Positions 48,936-61,435 of a DNA stretch of 64,000 nt are shown piece by piece. The DNA lies in the NCBI GenBank assembly GCA_032622095.1, contig CP136067.1:53175899-53239898 (forward strand), read 5' to 3'. The notes beneath the pieces are model-generated. The model saw nothing but the letters and a program-made list of their open reading frames with translations. It made no database searches and was not told the origin of the DNA. The first letter of the stretch is position 1. Every line of letters starts with the position of its first letter. The DNA comes from Siphonodentalium dalli (Eukaryota; Mollusca; Scaphopoda; Gadilida; Siphonodentaliidae). A program made the translations under genes and the position numbers.

Positions 48936-49835
48936 AATTTGGTCTATAAATACCGCAGTGTGACACATTTAAGATAGACCAAAACAATAAACACCTTTCA
49001 ACCCAAAGATAGTTACATTTTAATTGAAAAAATAGTCCAAACATGAAAAGTAAATTTTTGCCGATATTTAAGTCAAGTTTTTGAGAGAAAAGTGCAATAT
49101 TTTTGGTGATGTCAGTGGTGACAATAGTAACAATTTACCATAGTACATCAGACATGTTAGTATTCAATGTATAGAAGGCAGAATAGCCAATTTTGTACAT
49201 CATCCACAACTTGTAATCGATTGCAGGACATGCTGGGGCAATATTTACTATTTTCCATATTTTGGCGGCCATTTTGAGCCAAAGTAAGACTTTTGGGTCC
49301 ATTGAGTTGGAATTTTCATAGGTAATCATATGCATTGCTTACATTACAAAGTTATGTTCATTTCTTGTTAAAATATGACTAGAATCCCAATTGTGATATT
49401 TTTTGGGTGAAATTTTATACCGCATTCTGTAAATTCGTATTTTTGAGGGAACGGAACGGGTTAGGACCCCAAAAAGTACATATTGAATTGCCCCAATGAT
49501 CAGTTAATATACAAAATAAAGTCACATTACTCAACCAGTTCCAAACAGCATGAATCGATCTAGAAGATATTTGTAAAAAAAAGTAATATTTTCAACTTCC
49601 GGCGGCCACTTTGGTGGCCATCTTGGATGGTGAGTTTCAATTTTGCCCCAAAAAAGTGACATTATGTCTTACCTTCACGAAAATATATACATTTGTATAC
49701 ATTTTACAAGATTTTTACCGCTATAATTTGCATAAAACTGACTTAGAGTCTGGTCTGAAAAACAGCGGCCATGATGGACGCCATTTTGTCTGGAGTCTAT
49801 ATGGCCACTTTTTGTCTTGTTAACATTACTTTAAA
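48936..49835 (+). repeat. Family T copy, fullest plus-oriented version
   Basis: Runs from CACATTTAAGATAGACCAAA to CGCCATTTTGTCTGGAGTC. It holds the unfilled TTAA (49504-49507) that corresponds to the MITE insertion site at 4741. Repeated CGGCCATTTTGG-like phrases recur, but no open frame is conserved between copies. Confidence 0.75.
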
Positions 49836-52149
49836 ATTGAAGGACATAATAAGGAACAAAATGAGTGGGGAGAAGTTAAGTCCCATGCGGTGCAAGGGTT
49901 ATTAGCTCCTGGAATACTAGTAGTACTATGACGCGTCGCCGGAAAATACTTCTATTTTCGGTCGTCGGGTAGGTCAATACAAACATGTTTTTCGCCAATT
50001 AAGCTACAAATTCACCACTGCTATCATGGATTTTCGTAATCTACATATATTTTACTACAAAATTAGACTGGATAGCACTTGTCCGTCAAAATGAGCAACA
50101 TTTGTTATTTCTTGGGGTCGATCTCCTGGACTAGTAAGGGTATATCATATAACATTACTAATTGTAATCTTAATTAGTAGATTAGATATCCAGGCTGTGA
50201 ACCATATATCCTTAGTAATTGTAAAAGTGGATTGGCTAGAGGTCACCCCATAGGTTACTATAGAAAAGTGGAATGCCAATATTCTTAGTACACATACTAC
50301 TGTGTGGCAATTGTGGGCATGTTCGAGTGTCATGGTAGATATGGGGCTCCGGCCCAGTTGGTTTAGTCGGTAAGGCGCATGGATCGACAATAGTGAGGCG
50401 GACCCGATAGAGGACAAAACCAGTAAACAAATTATGCTATGGTAAACACACACAATTTGGTACACATGCGCAACCCATGAATGCTATACTCATTTTGGAT
50501 ACAAATTTGGTTTGAAAATGTGGTCAAAGATGGTATGTATAACTGGGGAGGGAGGGTCAGGGAACAATTCGAGGATACGATTTTATATTGACTTTTTTAT
50601 TTGTGTGTGCGCCCCGGGAACGCAAGATATTTCCTGTCAGACCTCGGTCACCCACCGTTGCAACGCAAAATATTTTCCAATTACAATTGTGGACACATCC
50701 CAGAGTTTGTTGTGAAAAACGATGAAAATTTAGCAGGATAAGGCAAACAACCTGTTTGTGAGTTTTTAATTAACCATGCGCATGAAATGCCAGTAATGTA
50801 ATATTGTGGTTATTTCAGATTTCGACCACATTATAACAGCCGGTGTCCATTGACAAATGTATAATAACACGTATGTATAGCATTCCTTCCTGTATGGATT
50901 AGCGGCCATACTGTATGAATTAATTGCGGATGAATTAATTCCCCCAGCGAACTTTGGAATGTAATATTGTATTAGGCAACACAGGCACCGAAGACGCCCA
51001 CGAGAGTTAAATGTGAAGCACTACGACGATATCACTCTATAACGTGCCCGCTCCTACATGTAATAACGACGCACAAAGTAGAACGATGGCAATGCTTATA
51101 GTACGGGGACCAGACCAAGCTACATGCAGAGTTTATTCCCCTACGCAGGAATAACTGCTGCCCGCACCTGCACGTAATGTGAAGAAATGTCACATTTATT
51201 TATTTATTTGAGACTGTTGTAGGTTACAATTCATTCTACATTATTCTGAGATCAAGCCAGAATGAATTGTATCTGACAAAACACTTCAATAAAAATGTTA
51301 GATTTAATTAAGAAAATATACAATGCCGGCAGCGTTCAGACACAGCGTAGCGAGGGGACTGAACTCTGTTTTGCAGCTTGGGACAAGACAAGGTTTCTCA
51401 ATACTGTTTTAACGTCATTTTATCCTATTTAAATTATATTTTAAAATATAAAACAGCTAATTGGGATGTTGCTATATATGGAAGCCAATATTTTTATATA
51501 GAGATAAATTGTTATGATTATGAGTGAAATCTTTGTACGTTAGACCGTGGCGTCATGAAGTACAGGGGGAAGTAAAAATTTGCAGGACGATATGCTGGGG
51601 TGGGTGGGTGGAACAAGAGGCAAAATCTCGTGCGAATTGTTTACTAACGACCTTTTGTTCCCATAGTTTAAAACATATTATAACTGCAAAAACACCAAAG
51701 TTGTGTCACTGGGACTTCATATAATATGGGCCTTAGTTGGGGTGACAATAAGCTATGGCATATTGCATATTATGGGACGTTGAGGTGAAACACTTCCTTT
51801 CCGACACCCTTCTTGTCGGGCATTCGTGGTATATTTGTTGTAATGTCTGCATGCCGAATCCTCGTTGACAATCACAACACAACCGCGTTGACATACATGT
51901 ATGGCATACACCCCGCCTCACTTCTCCTTAACTATATCGAATCTTCCAATGAATTATGAGCTGCAAATTACAGTGCTAGTTGGCAAGATGTCCACCAATA
52001 CGCACATCTCTTAGACAATGCAATACTGTGACAATTTAGTAAGGAATTACCGGGAGTTTTATCAAGTGCACTGATTTTTTTCGTTGACAATACCTGACCA
52101 GTGATCAGGATACATACATACACGGCACCATGTACACTCATTCGACGGA
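49836..52149. other. Unannotated DNA with one dispersed repeat
   Basis: Apart from the inverted dispersed repeat at 50140-50310 nothing clear is seen. A tRNA-like phrase at 50345-50375 (CAGTTGGTTTAGTCGGTAAG) is treated as a finding only. Short frames elsewhere have no motif. Confidence 0.4.
50140..50310 (-). repeat. Dispersed repeat, minus-oriented copy
   Basis: Inverted counterpart of 38265-38440; GAACCATATATCCTTAGTAA and AAAAGTGGAATGCCAATATT are the clearest shared phrases. Confidence 0.65.
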
Positions 52150-52556
52150 CTATAGGGTTGATTTTAGTGGCCATATCTGTGTGTCATGGAAACCCACAAA
52201 CGCACGGACCGTGGTCACCGCCAAACAGACGTGCCGACATTAACCCCTAAACTTGCCAGATTCAGCCAGAATTACAATATAATTGTGCCCGCAATAACAA
52301 GACTCGTATGTTTACCGCTAACGAAGCTAACTTGAACAGCCCGGACCGTGTCGATATTAACCCCAAACTTTGCCAGATTCAGCGAGAATAATAATGTTGT
52401 GCCCGCAATGACAGGACTCGCAGCCCGGACTCCCGTAACGCCCTTGTACAGCTAACAACTACCTACATATATGTTGCGGAACTACCGTCGACTACATTGA
52501 CGAAGAAACGAGGGCGAATCGCACACCAAAGCTTGACAAGTAACCCCCAAATATAT
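52150..52556 (-). repeat. Inverted section of the 360-bp tandem repeat
   Basis: The order and sequence match the complement of the array to the right (for example GCCAGATTCAGCCAGAATTA and GTTGCGGAACTACCGTCGAC). One block is partly doubled inside (52230-52290 and 52350-52410). The orientation changes near 52556. Confidence 0.75.
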
Positions 52557-54230
52557 GTATGGAGTTATTAGCGGTACCGTGGAGTTACGGGGATTCCGGA
52601 CTGCGAGTATTGTTATTGCGGGCACAATATTGTAATTATGGATGAATCTGGCAAGTTATGGGTTAATATCGGCACTTCTATATTTGACTCCGTCCGTGCG
52701 TATGTGGGTTTCCATGACACCCACGCACTATTATGGCCATTAAAATCACCCTAGACGCAACAGGGGCGGTCCGGGCTGGTCCGGGCTGTTGGCTTCGTTG
52801 GCGGTAAACATATTTGGCCACGTCGGCATTTTTGGGGTTAATTGTCAGGCTTTGGTGGGCGATTCGCCCTTGTTTTTTCGTGAATGTAGTCGACGGTAGT
52901 TCCGCAACATATATGTATGGAGTTAATAGCTGTACGAGGGTGATACGATGTACGGGTTGCGAGTCTTGTTATTGCAGGCACAATATTGTAATTCTGGCTG
53001 AATCTGGAAAGTATAGGGGTTAATATCGGCACTTCTGTTTGGCCGTGACCACCGTCCGTGTGTATGTGGGTTTCCATGGCACTCGGTCACTGACATGGCA
53101 ACTAAAATCACCCCAAGATGCCACAGGGGCGGTCGGGGCAAGTCCGGGCTGTTAGCTTCGTTGGCGGTAAACATATTCGGCGACGGCGGCATTTTGAGAG
53201 TTAGTTGCCAGGTTTTGGTGGGCGATTTGCCCTTTTTTTCGTGAATGTAGTCGGCGGTAGTTCCGGAACATATATGTATGGAGTTATTAGCTGTACGAAG
53301 GCGTTACGGGTGTCCGGGCTGCTAGTCTTTTTATTGCGGGCACAATATTGTAATTCTGGCTGAATCTAGCAAGTTTATGGGTTAATATAGGCACTTCTGT
53401 TTTGCCGTGACCACAGTCCGTGCTTATGTAGGTTTCCATGACACCCAGTCACTGATACGGGGGTCCGGGCTGCGAGTCTTGTTATTGTGGGCCCAATTAA
53501 ATTGTAATTCTGGCTGAATCTGGAAAGTTTAGGGGTTAATATCGGCATTTTTGTTTGGCCGAGACCAACGTCCGTGCGTATTTGCGTTTCCATGACACCC
53601 ACGCACAGATTTGGCCACAAAATCACCCCTAGACGCAACAGGGGCGGTTCGGGCTGGTCCAGGTTGTTAGCTTCTTTAGCCGCAACCATATTCGGCGAAG
53701 TCGGCATTTTGGGGTTAATTGCTAGGCTTTGTTGGGCGATTCGCTTTTATTTCATCGTGAATGTAGTCGACGGTAGTTCCGTTTCATATATGTGTGGAGT
53801 TAATAGCTGTATGAGGGCGATACGGGGGTCCGCGCCGCGAGTCCTGTTATTGCGTGCACAATATTGTATTTCTGGCTGAATCTGGCAAATTATGGGTTAA
53901 TATCGCCACTTCTGTTCGATTGTTACCACCGTGCTTGTATCGATGGCTTTCTATAACACCCCCCACACGATTATGACAACTAAAATCACCACTAGACACC
54001 ACAGGGACGACCCGGACTGTCATCTTAATTCGCGGCGTACATATTAGCCTTTGCATGACATTTTGAGGGTTAATATCGGCACTTCCTTTTGGCCGCGACC
54101 CCTGTCCGAGCGTTGGTGGGTTTCCATGAGAACGCCGCACAGATATTGCCACTAAAATCACCCCAATACTCCACAGGGGCGGTCCGGGCTGTTCCGGGCG
54201 GTGTTTAGTCACATCGCTCAAATTGCGACA
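52557..54230 (+). repeat. 360-bp tandem repeat, about 4.5 copies
   Basis: Landmarks such as GTTAATATCGGCACTTCT recur at 52662, 53019 and, after a shortened unit, 53535, 53896 and 54070, with spacings near 360 where units are complete. Each unit also contains GGGGCGGTCCGGGCTG and CGTGAATGTAGTCGACGGTA. Units are diverged and some are deleted internally. GC content is higher than the surroundings. Open frames of up to 124 codons on both strands follow the repeat and are not conserved genes. Confidence 0.85.
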
Positions 54231-54824
54231 CTCCGCTGAAAATGTTTATTCATCCTCGTCGAGTTTTATCTGATCGGAGTGACCGCGCAAAAAGGGGAAT
54301 ACACTTCCTTCTATTCCCCGCCGCATTAACTTTGGTTTGTCATATAATTTCGACAAAGGAAGTTTGTGCTTTGTGCCTTTGTTGTCGTGTTCTTTGTATT
54401 ATATGGAGGATATCTCAGAGTGTCTGTGTGTAGCTTTATTTAAAGTGATTTTTCTCGGTAAGGACGTTCGGCCCTGGCAAATACATGCGATAAAAAGAAT
54501 CAAGAGCTAGGTGTTGCTCTATAGAGACTGCTGGAAATACAGTATATATAACGATTTATCTTCGTCTAGTAACCAAAGATATACATTATGGGATCGTAGT
54601 CCAGCTTTACACAACGCTAGGAACATATACTCTGGACTCCGTTTGGATTTTTCTGGTTTTCTTTACATTTGGTTTGTTTTTAACCAAAGTTATTTATCCT
54701 GTGTCGAAGTATGTTGCACTGTTAAAACTGGCGGTATATTTGTAAGATATATATACCAGGACAATAATTATATGGTGTTATCAGATTCCTTAATATAAGA
54801 AATGTAAACAATCCTGAATCGACG
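54231..54824. other. Upstream flank of the Toll-like locus
   Basis: No exon or clear promoter element could be fixed. A TATATATAACG sequence near 54542 is compatible with a TATA box, but AT-rich DNA makes this non-specific. Confidence 0.35.
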
Positions 54825-56507
54825 ATGGATACAAACTTTCGTTTTAAATTTTGTAGTAATGGAAGTCTATTCATTTCTTCGTTTGTCGTCATGTTATTCG
54901 CTGTTCTTTTCCCACACGAGACATGGTCGTCGCTATCCTGTCCCGAACAGTGTGTCTGTAACAAGATTTCTGGCAAGCTTTTGGTAAATTGTGAAGTACA
55001 TGTCAGTGGATCGACTACAGCCATTGAAGTTCCTGACGGGACACACGCCGTAGACGTATTTCTCGGCTCGAAATACGAGGCTGGTAGCAATATTGATAAT
55101 ATTTTCAATGATACTTCCTGGGAGTCAGTTGAAGATTTTGGACTGTATCAGCAAGTAACCCAACGTATTAACGGTAAGACGTTCCAACGCCTCACCAACG
55201 TACGGCGAGCAACAATCCCTAATCTTGATCCGAGAGTATGGGATCTGAACGCATTACAACATTTTAATAAGCTCGAAGAACTTAACGTTAGCAACAGTGA
55301 TTTTCTGCGATTCGATGACGCTGCGGATCTTCTTCAACATATATACCACACCCCTCTGGTTCACTTGAACCTGAGTATGACAAACAGGTGGAGAGGCTCA
55401 TCATCCGCCACTGTCTTAAGTTTGAAATTCTTACAGACTTTGATGGAATTTAGTTTGAAAGTATTGGATATATCCCGCACTGGGACACTCTTGATAAACA
55501 TGGCTGATGTTCATGTAGCTACGGATTATGGCAATGGTTCTAGATTTCACAGCTTGGAAGTGCTGTACGCATCGGATATATACATAACAACACACGGAGG
55601 GGATTCTGGTTGGAAAGCTTTTGCGTTCCTCGGATTGTTTCCTTCTCTGAAGAAGTTAGTATCCAGGCAGATTAGAATGTCCAGATATATGCTAGCATCG
55701 GATGAAAGTTGTCAAGAAGAAAGCCGTTGGAAGTCGTGCGACGGTAATATCATATTATCAATTCTTGAAAATTTAACTGAAATCATAATCGAAACCAATA
55801 CTCTTATACAACCTTGCTTTTTACATTACCCATGTCCAGCATGGAGTCCGTATACTTCCATAGAAAGTGTGTCTCTCAAAAACACAGGCATAGAACGGTT
55901 TGAATTGGAACTATTTCGAATGCTTATGAAATTGCGAGAACTAGATGTCAGAAATAATAACATAACATATTTCATACCAACTGTATTCAGAAATCTGGAA
56001 CTTCTGAGGGTCGTTAAACTTGGAGGAAATCAGATCAGAACAAGCCCAAACTTTCCCTTGGTCGAAATATTTTCATACGCGGAAAACCTTGAATTTGTTG
56101 ACATCTCACGCAACCACCTAAAAACTGTTCCCAGCGACATTTTCACGAATAACGCCCAATTGCGCGTGATTGATCTTTCCAGCAACGAACTGGGCGAGTT
56201 CACTCTGAAGATTAGTCACATGATAAACCTAGAGTTACTGGACATGAAAAACAATCATATAAAGTATATCGGCGACAATTCTTTGAATGATATACATGTA
56301 CTCTTGTTTCATGAGAGGAATCGTAGTTTCTTGAATTTCCTTCGAAATTCGTTTATTTGTTCGTGTGATCACTTAGAATTCATCGGCCAACTTAAGAACA
56401 TCAAATATGCACTCGTTGATCCAGAAACTTATGAATGTGACATGAATTCGGAACATCTGAAGCTCTTTGCAGTACACCAAGTTCAACACACTTCAACAGT
56501 TGATTAA
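54825..56507 (+). pseudogene. Toll-like receptor ectodomain, truncated before the membrane segment
   Basis: The 560-codon uninterrupted frame encodes a secretory signal (hydrophobic SLFISSFVVMLFAVLF, residues 14-29), an N-terminal cysteine cap (C39, C43, C45, C56), then leucine-rich repeats. The best repeats are the last four (LRELDVRNNNI, LRVVKLGGNQI, LEFVDISRNHL, LRVIDLSSNEL) followed by LELLDMKNNHI and a C-terminal cap with C512, C514 and C538. The expected fourth cap cysteine and the transmembrane helix are missing; after residue 543 the frame runs into unrelated residues and a stop. This is a single-cysteine-cluster TLR, a pattern-recognition receptor that would normally sit in a plasma or endosomal membrane. 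The start Met directly precedes the signal peptide. As it stands only a secreted ectodomain could be made, so I call it a pseudogene, although a decoy role or assembly error is possible. Confidence 0.85.
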
Positions 56508-57009
56508 GACGGAGGGGGACGTACTCTATATAAACGATAAACATTTCAAAGTTCCGGGCGACATTGACGAGGAGATTGTAAAAGGAATTCGACCTTGTCG
56601 GTGCACCATACCGATTATAAGTGAAAACTTTGTTAAAAGCACATGGGCCAATTTAGAAACTTCTTTCACTTGGGCAGAAAAGAAGCCAATTTTACCAGTT
56701 TTCTTGGATAAGATGAAACAGAGAGATCTTCCAGGCGTGTTGGGTTACTATTACGACAAAAAGACGAGATTTCTGTACACTGGCGACGCGGCAAAAGAAG
56801 AAATGTTTTGGCAGACGCTTTTGGTGGGAATAGCAGACGTGTTAAATAAAGGACGGGAGTTAGACGTGTTAACGAGATGCCGGGATGCCGATGCTGTTGT
56901 GCCAATTGATGCTGGCCGAGTCCTGATAAGAACTGATGCTGACCGAGTTCTGGAAAGAACTGATGTTGAGCAAATATTGGAAGTGGAAATGATCGAATCG
57001 CGTGTATAA
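56485..57009 (+). pseudogene. C-terminal two-thirds of the Toll-like receptor TIR domain
   Basis: The frame is +1 relative to the ectodomain and overlaps its last codons. It begins within the TIR fold (LQQLIKTEGDVLYIND) and retains the box-2 region in altered form (KHFKVPGD, where RDxxPG is usual), the IPIISENFVKSTW strand-helix region, and the box-3 FW dipeptide (EEMFWQTLL). Box 1 and the transmembrane helix are absent. TIR domains recruit MyD88-type adaptors through box 1/box 2 surfaces, so this remnant should not signal. The tail after the fold has a degenerate repeat (RVLIRTDADRVLERTDVEQI) of unknown meaning. Stop TAA is at 57007-57009. It shares ancestry with the adjacent ectodomain; an internal deletion of about 75-100 codons at the junction is my estimate. 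Confidence 0.82.
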
Positions 57010-57867
57010 ATATTGCGCATTTATATATTATACTAACGAGTGACAAGATGCGCGGTTACAGGGGGCTGAAGTTTGTGATCTCTCACCACCAACTTTACAA
57101 CAGTTTAAAATTTCAGCAGTTGTGGGATAGGTAGAATAGTTCTGATATAATTTAATAGAAATATTTTAAATTTTAAGAACAAAAGTAAAATATTGTCCTA
57201 CTTTAAGCTACCGTCGGTAAAATTTTAAGACTGATTTTAGGACAATTGTTTTCGGGTCTCGTTCCCGGTTAGATGGAATTGAACTGTGAAGTATATGCCC
57301 TTCATCACATATATTTGGTTAACCGTGTGGTGCATGATCCCCATCATGTCGTCAAAGCTGATAAAGACGTAGATAGAGAGGACCTATTGAAAGCTAGTAT
57401 ATGCAGCTCAGTAATAACTACTAAATAAATACTCCTATCTTATATAGAAGGTATTTGATAACATAATGGGACACCCCATGTAATCTATAATTTGGGAGAG
57501 AGATATAATACAGTATAATGTTCCAAATTATTTTTTATAGACTCACAAAAAGACTTAAAGTCTTCGAATTTGACTTGGTGATTGCCTATGTATCTGGACT
57601 TGACTTGTGCGTTCCATGCAATGGACCAACATAGTGATAAATACATGGCATTATGATTAGGAAAGACTTATTGGTGAATGAGAAAAAAATGGTCCATTTT
57701 CAGCACTTATAAATAAAGAGCTTTAGGTGAGATGTATGCATGATAATGTTAAATAAAGAGCGTTAACATGCGGACAGGAACTGAAGTCTTGAGAACTATA
57801 GAATATAGTGTTCGTAGAACAAGTTTCTCTCGTATGTATTGACCTACTTTTATCACCAGAATGTGAC

Positions 57868-57906
<39 letters not shown>

Positions 57907-58100
57907 AAGGTATATTGGTCAAATTTAAGGGCTAAATATTACGCGTCATTTAAATATAAAATAACCCAACAGCTTAGCCGATCCAATGTAAATTTAGTTA
58001 CATTATTTTTTTCTCAATATTGATGTTATATTTTTTTCTACACATTTTCTTATGTCGAAAACATTTCTTATTTTTAAATAATATCTTAGTTTAGAAATAA
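57010..58100. other. Downstream flank of the Toll-like locus
   Basis: No gene. AATAAAGAGC-type motifs recur near 57710 and 57752, and a (TA)n-(GA)n microsatellite lies at about 57868-57905. The first few hundred bases may be the former 3' untranslated region. Confidence 0.45.
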
Positions 58101-58116
58101 TATATTGAAACAAGAA

Positions 58117-58202
58117 CAAATTAAGAAATAAATCTTTCATCTGAGAAAACGTTTTCTTATTAAGAAAATGTTTTCTCAAATAAGAGATTTATTTCTTAAT
58201 TC
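58117..58202. repeat. AT-rich hairpin of about 80 bp
   Basis: TTAAGAAATAAATCT and TGAGAAAAC on the left pair with inverted copies on the right around TTCTTATTAAGAA near 58165. Similar TTCTTATTAAGAA and AAGAAAT phrases continue to 58375, suggesting a larger MITE whose ends I could not fix. Confidence 0.6.
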
Positions 58203-58399
58203 TTTCTCTTTTCAAGATTAAATCTATCATGTTTGAGAAAGCGATCTCTTGTCTGGTTGGATTTTCTTAAATGTTCTTAACGTAACAGACTTGAGGGGAA
58301 TATTTTCTCAAAACAAGATTTATTTTTCTTATTATTTCTTGTTTAAAGTAATTGTTTTCTTATTAAGAAATTATTTTTGGCAGCGTACATGTGTGGTAT

Positions 58400-59305
58400 A
58401 CGGGTCTGCCCATGCACTGTGCAACCAAATGTTAGCATTTACATGTTCATTATGAAGAAGTGAACTTCTTTGTTTGGATTACCACATTTTAATAACACAA
58501 ACATTTTCAAATAAAATTATCGAACCCTCGTTGGCATTACATCGAATCCTCCGCGCTCACAACAAATCCTCGTATCGATTACGCCGTGTGACGGTGTGGT
58601 AGTACCCCTGGTCAAGTGGTCCTGCAGAAGTGCTATGATGTTGGTGGGTCCTGCTGTTTTGCTATGATGCGGTTAGTACAAAGCGATGCTGGTGACCGCG
58701 TGCGCGTTCCGCCTCGTGTTTACATCGAAACTATACGCAATTACAACACGATGTAAACATTCTGATGATCACACATGAATGCACTAAAACCTCCGGTATA
58801 CATACATTCTGCAATTCCGCGGACGACTTTAGAATGTCGTTCTTTGGTGAGCATTAACCTAGTTATTGTTACACCAAAAAAACCCAAGTTTTGTCGCGTT
58901 ACATGACTAAAATCATCCCAGATGAAGGGGATGATGATTTTAATAACAAATACACATATTCATAGATATAGATATATAGCGTATACGCTTGAAACAAGCC
59001 CAATTTGGTCCACACTGATGTTGGTGAAGGTCCATGGTGATGCTGGTGATAATCCACACTGATGTTGGTGAGGGTCCACTCTGATATTGTTGAAATATAT
59101 TTCTTCCATATTACTGAACTCAAATCATGAATACATCGATTTCATACACCACGAGGACAGAAAATACAGTCCACCGTGAAGTCAGAAACATCTTTAGAAT
59201 CGAGAATAATAACCCAAATATCACAAACTGGTCTATACCGTGACATTGGTTACTTATTCCCAGTTAATTATTCCTTATTCGGAAACATACAAACTTGACA
59301 AAATA
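58400..59305. other. Unannotated DNA
   Basis: No gene recognised. GATGTTGGTGAAGGTCCA-like phrases repeat three times at about 59018-59085 and GCTATGATG motifs near 58630-58665. Confidence 0.4.
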
Positions 59306-59309
59306 AACG

Positions 59310-60060
59310 GTGCGGTAGGGTGGCTCACCCCAAGTTATGTTAGAAAAACCGAAAACCGAACCCTTCAAGCTCGTGCGGTACCACAGAGGTGGCAAAAAGG
59401 GCACCCATTGCGGTTTCGTTATTTATGGACCTATTTTGAAAAATAAATGGTGCCATATAGGGTTGCCCAACCCGTGTTATACTTCAAAAACAGAAAACCG
59501 CACCTATTGACCGCGCAGTTACCACAGGAGGTGGCAAAAAGGGCACCCATTGCATAGTTGGGGAGCCCGCATATGTTCCATTTACACTTTTGCGTACAAA
59601 AGGTTTGACCCCCTATAGTTGGTACCAATAATGGAACATTCTGAAAAACCGATTTCTTAAGTTGCGCATTCCTGGGGTTTAGGGGCCGCTGAACCCCAAA
59701 AAGTGCCAAAAATCACTTCTATTTACACTTCTGCGTACATCGATGAATTTTGGTTTGATGATACTCCTAAGTGTACTGATTAAGAAAACACAACTTAAGA
59801 AAGGGATTTTCCTGGGGTTTTCAGATAAGAAAGGGGGGTCCCATGCTGAACCCCAAAACGTGATTTTTCACTTTTTTTTACACTTTCGCGTACATCCATA
59901 ATTTTTGGTCTCAAAGTACTTTGATATATACTAATTATAAAAACACAACTTAAGAAGCAACTTTTCCTGGAGTTTTAAGATAAGAAGGGGGTCATCGGGT
60001 CACCCCTCAAAACGTAAAAAATCACTTTTATTTACATGATTGCATTCGTCCAACGTGTGT
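59310..60060 (+). repeat. Degenerate tandem repeats of about 140-155 bp
   Basis: GGTGGCAAAAAGGGCACCCA occurs at 59389 and again about 141 bp later. Further right TTTACACTT-GCGTACAT blocks recur near 59583, 59724, 59878 and, more weakly, 60034, with AACACAACTTAAGAA and CCTGGGGTTTT between them. Translation gives no consistent protein. Confidence 0.6.
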
Positions 60061-60176
60061 GTATGTGGGTACACCCCTGGAACGTTGCACTATTACATCC
60101 AATACATCCCTAAATCGATACGATCAACTTAAGAAATATATATTCATGTGGTTTTCTGATAAGAACGAGACTTGTT

Positions 60177-60199
60177 ACCCCCCCCCCCCCCCCCCCCCC
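60177..60199. repeat. Poly-C tract
   Basis: About 23 consecutive C residues separate the tandem repeats from the inverted family T copy. Confidence 0.9.
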
Positions 60200-60289
60200 A
60201 CAACCGATCCATTTTCTAGAACTATAAGTGAGCCAGTTTTATGAAAATTATAGCGGGAAAATCTGGTAAAATGTACACAAATGTATATA

Positions 60290-61435
60290 TTTTCGTGAGG
60301 CTAAGACATAATGACACTTTTTTGGGCCAAAATTGAAACTCACCATCAACGATGGCCGACAAAATGGCCACCGGAAGTTGAAAATATGACATTTTTTCAC
60401 AAATATCTTCTAGATAAATTCATGCTGTTTGGAACTGGTTGAGTAATGCAACTTCATTTTGTGTTCTTATATTAACTGATCATTGGAGCAATTAAATATG
60501 CAATTATTGGGGTCCTAACCCCTTCCAATCCCTTAAAAAATTGATTGTACAGAATGCGGTATAAAATTTCACAAAAAATCACAATTGGGATTCTAGTCAT
60601 ATTTCAACAAGAAATTAACAGAACTTTGTAATGTAAGTGAGGCATATCATTACTTATGAATATTCCAAATCACTGGAACCAAAATTCTTACTTTGGCCCA
60701 AAATGGCTGCCAATATGGCCGCCAAAATATGGAAAATGGTAAATATTACACCAGCGTGTCCTGCAATCGCATACAAGTTGTGTTGATGTATAAAATTGGC
60801 CATTCTGCATTCTATACATTGAATACTAACATGTCTGATGCACCATGGTTAATTGTTACTATTTTCACCACTGACATCGTCAAAAATATTGGACTTTTCT
60901 CTCACAAACTTGACATAAATATTGGCAAAAATTCAGTTTTCAGGTTTGGACTATTTTTTCAGGTAAAATATAACTATCTTTGGATTGAAAGGAGTTTATT
61001 GTTTTGGTCTATCTTAAATGTGTCACACTACGGTGTTTATAGACCAAATTGCTCAAGATGGCTTCCAAAATGGCAACCAAATTTGTAAAATGCTAATTTT
61101 TTATCCCGAACATTCTCTGCATTGTCCGAAAAGGTAGCAAATTGTGACTCACTTGGTTATTATACGTGTTAGTTAATTAACTGACAACTACATGTTCCAT
61201 TCCCAGTTGTCCCAGTTCCGTTTGGGGCATGACAAATTCATTTTAATGTATGTAATTTTGCCGAGAACATCTTTTGTGATTTTGGCCATATTTATTGAAA
61301 GGAAATGGGCAGAACTTTGAGACAGAACTGAGATGGACCATAATCTTGGCTATTCTGGTCCATTATGATAAACAAATGTCAACAGGATACATTGTGGATG
61401 CCAAGATCGTAGCCAGGGAGTTACTCTGTGATCAT
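60290..61435 (-). repeat. Family T copy, inverted, longest version
   Basis: Reads as the complement of 48936-49800 and then of 41616-41900, so it links the parts of family T seen separately elsewhere. It includes an unfilled TTAA site at 60472-60475. It leads without a gap into the inverted satellite array. Confidence 0.78.

Noticed and set aside
52838-54221. Frames of 79-124 codons near the Toll-like locus
   Set aside because: They lie in the 360-bp tandem repeat on both strands and are not consistently open between units.
56440-56530. A short intron joining the Toll-like ectodomain and TIR frames
   Set aside because: CTCTTTGCAG near 56473 resembles a splice acceptor, but there is no room for the missing membrane span and TIR box 1, so splicing here cannot restore the protein.
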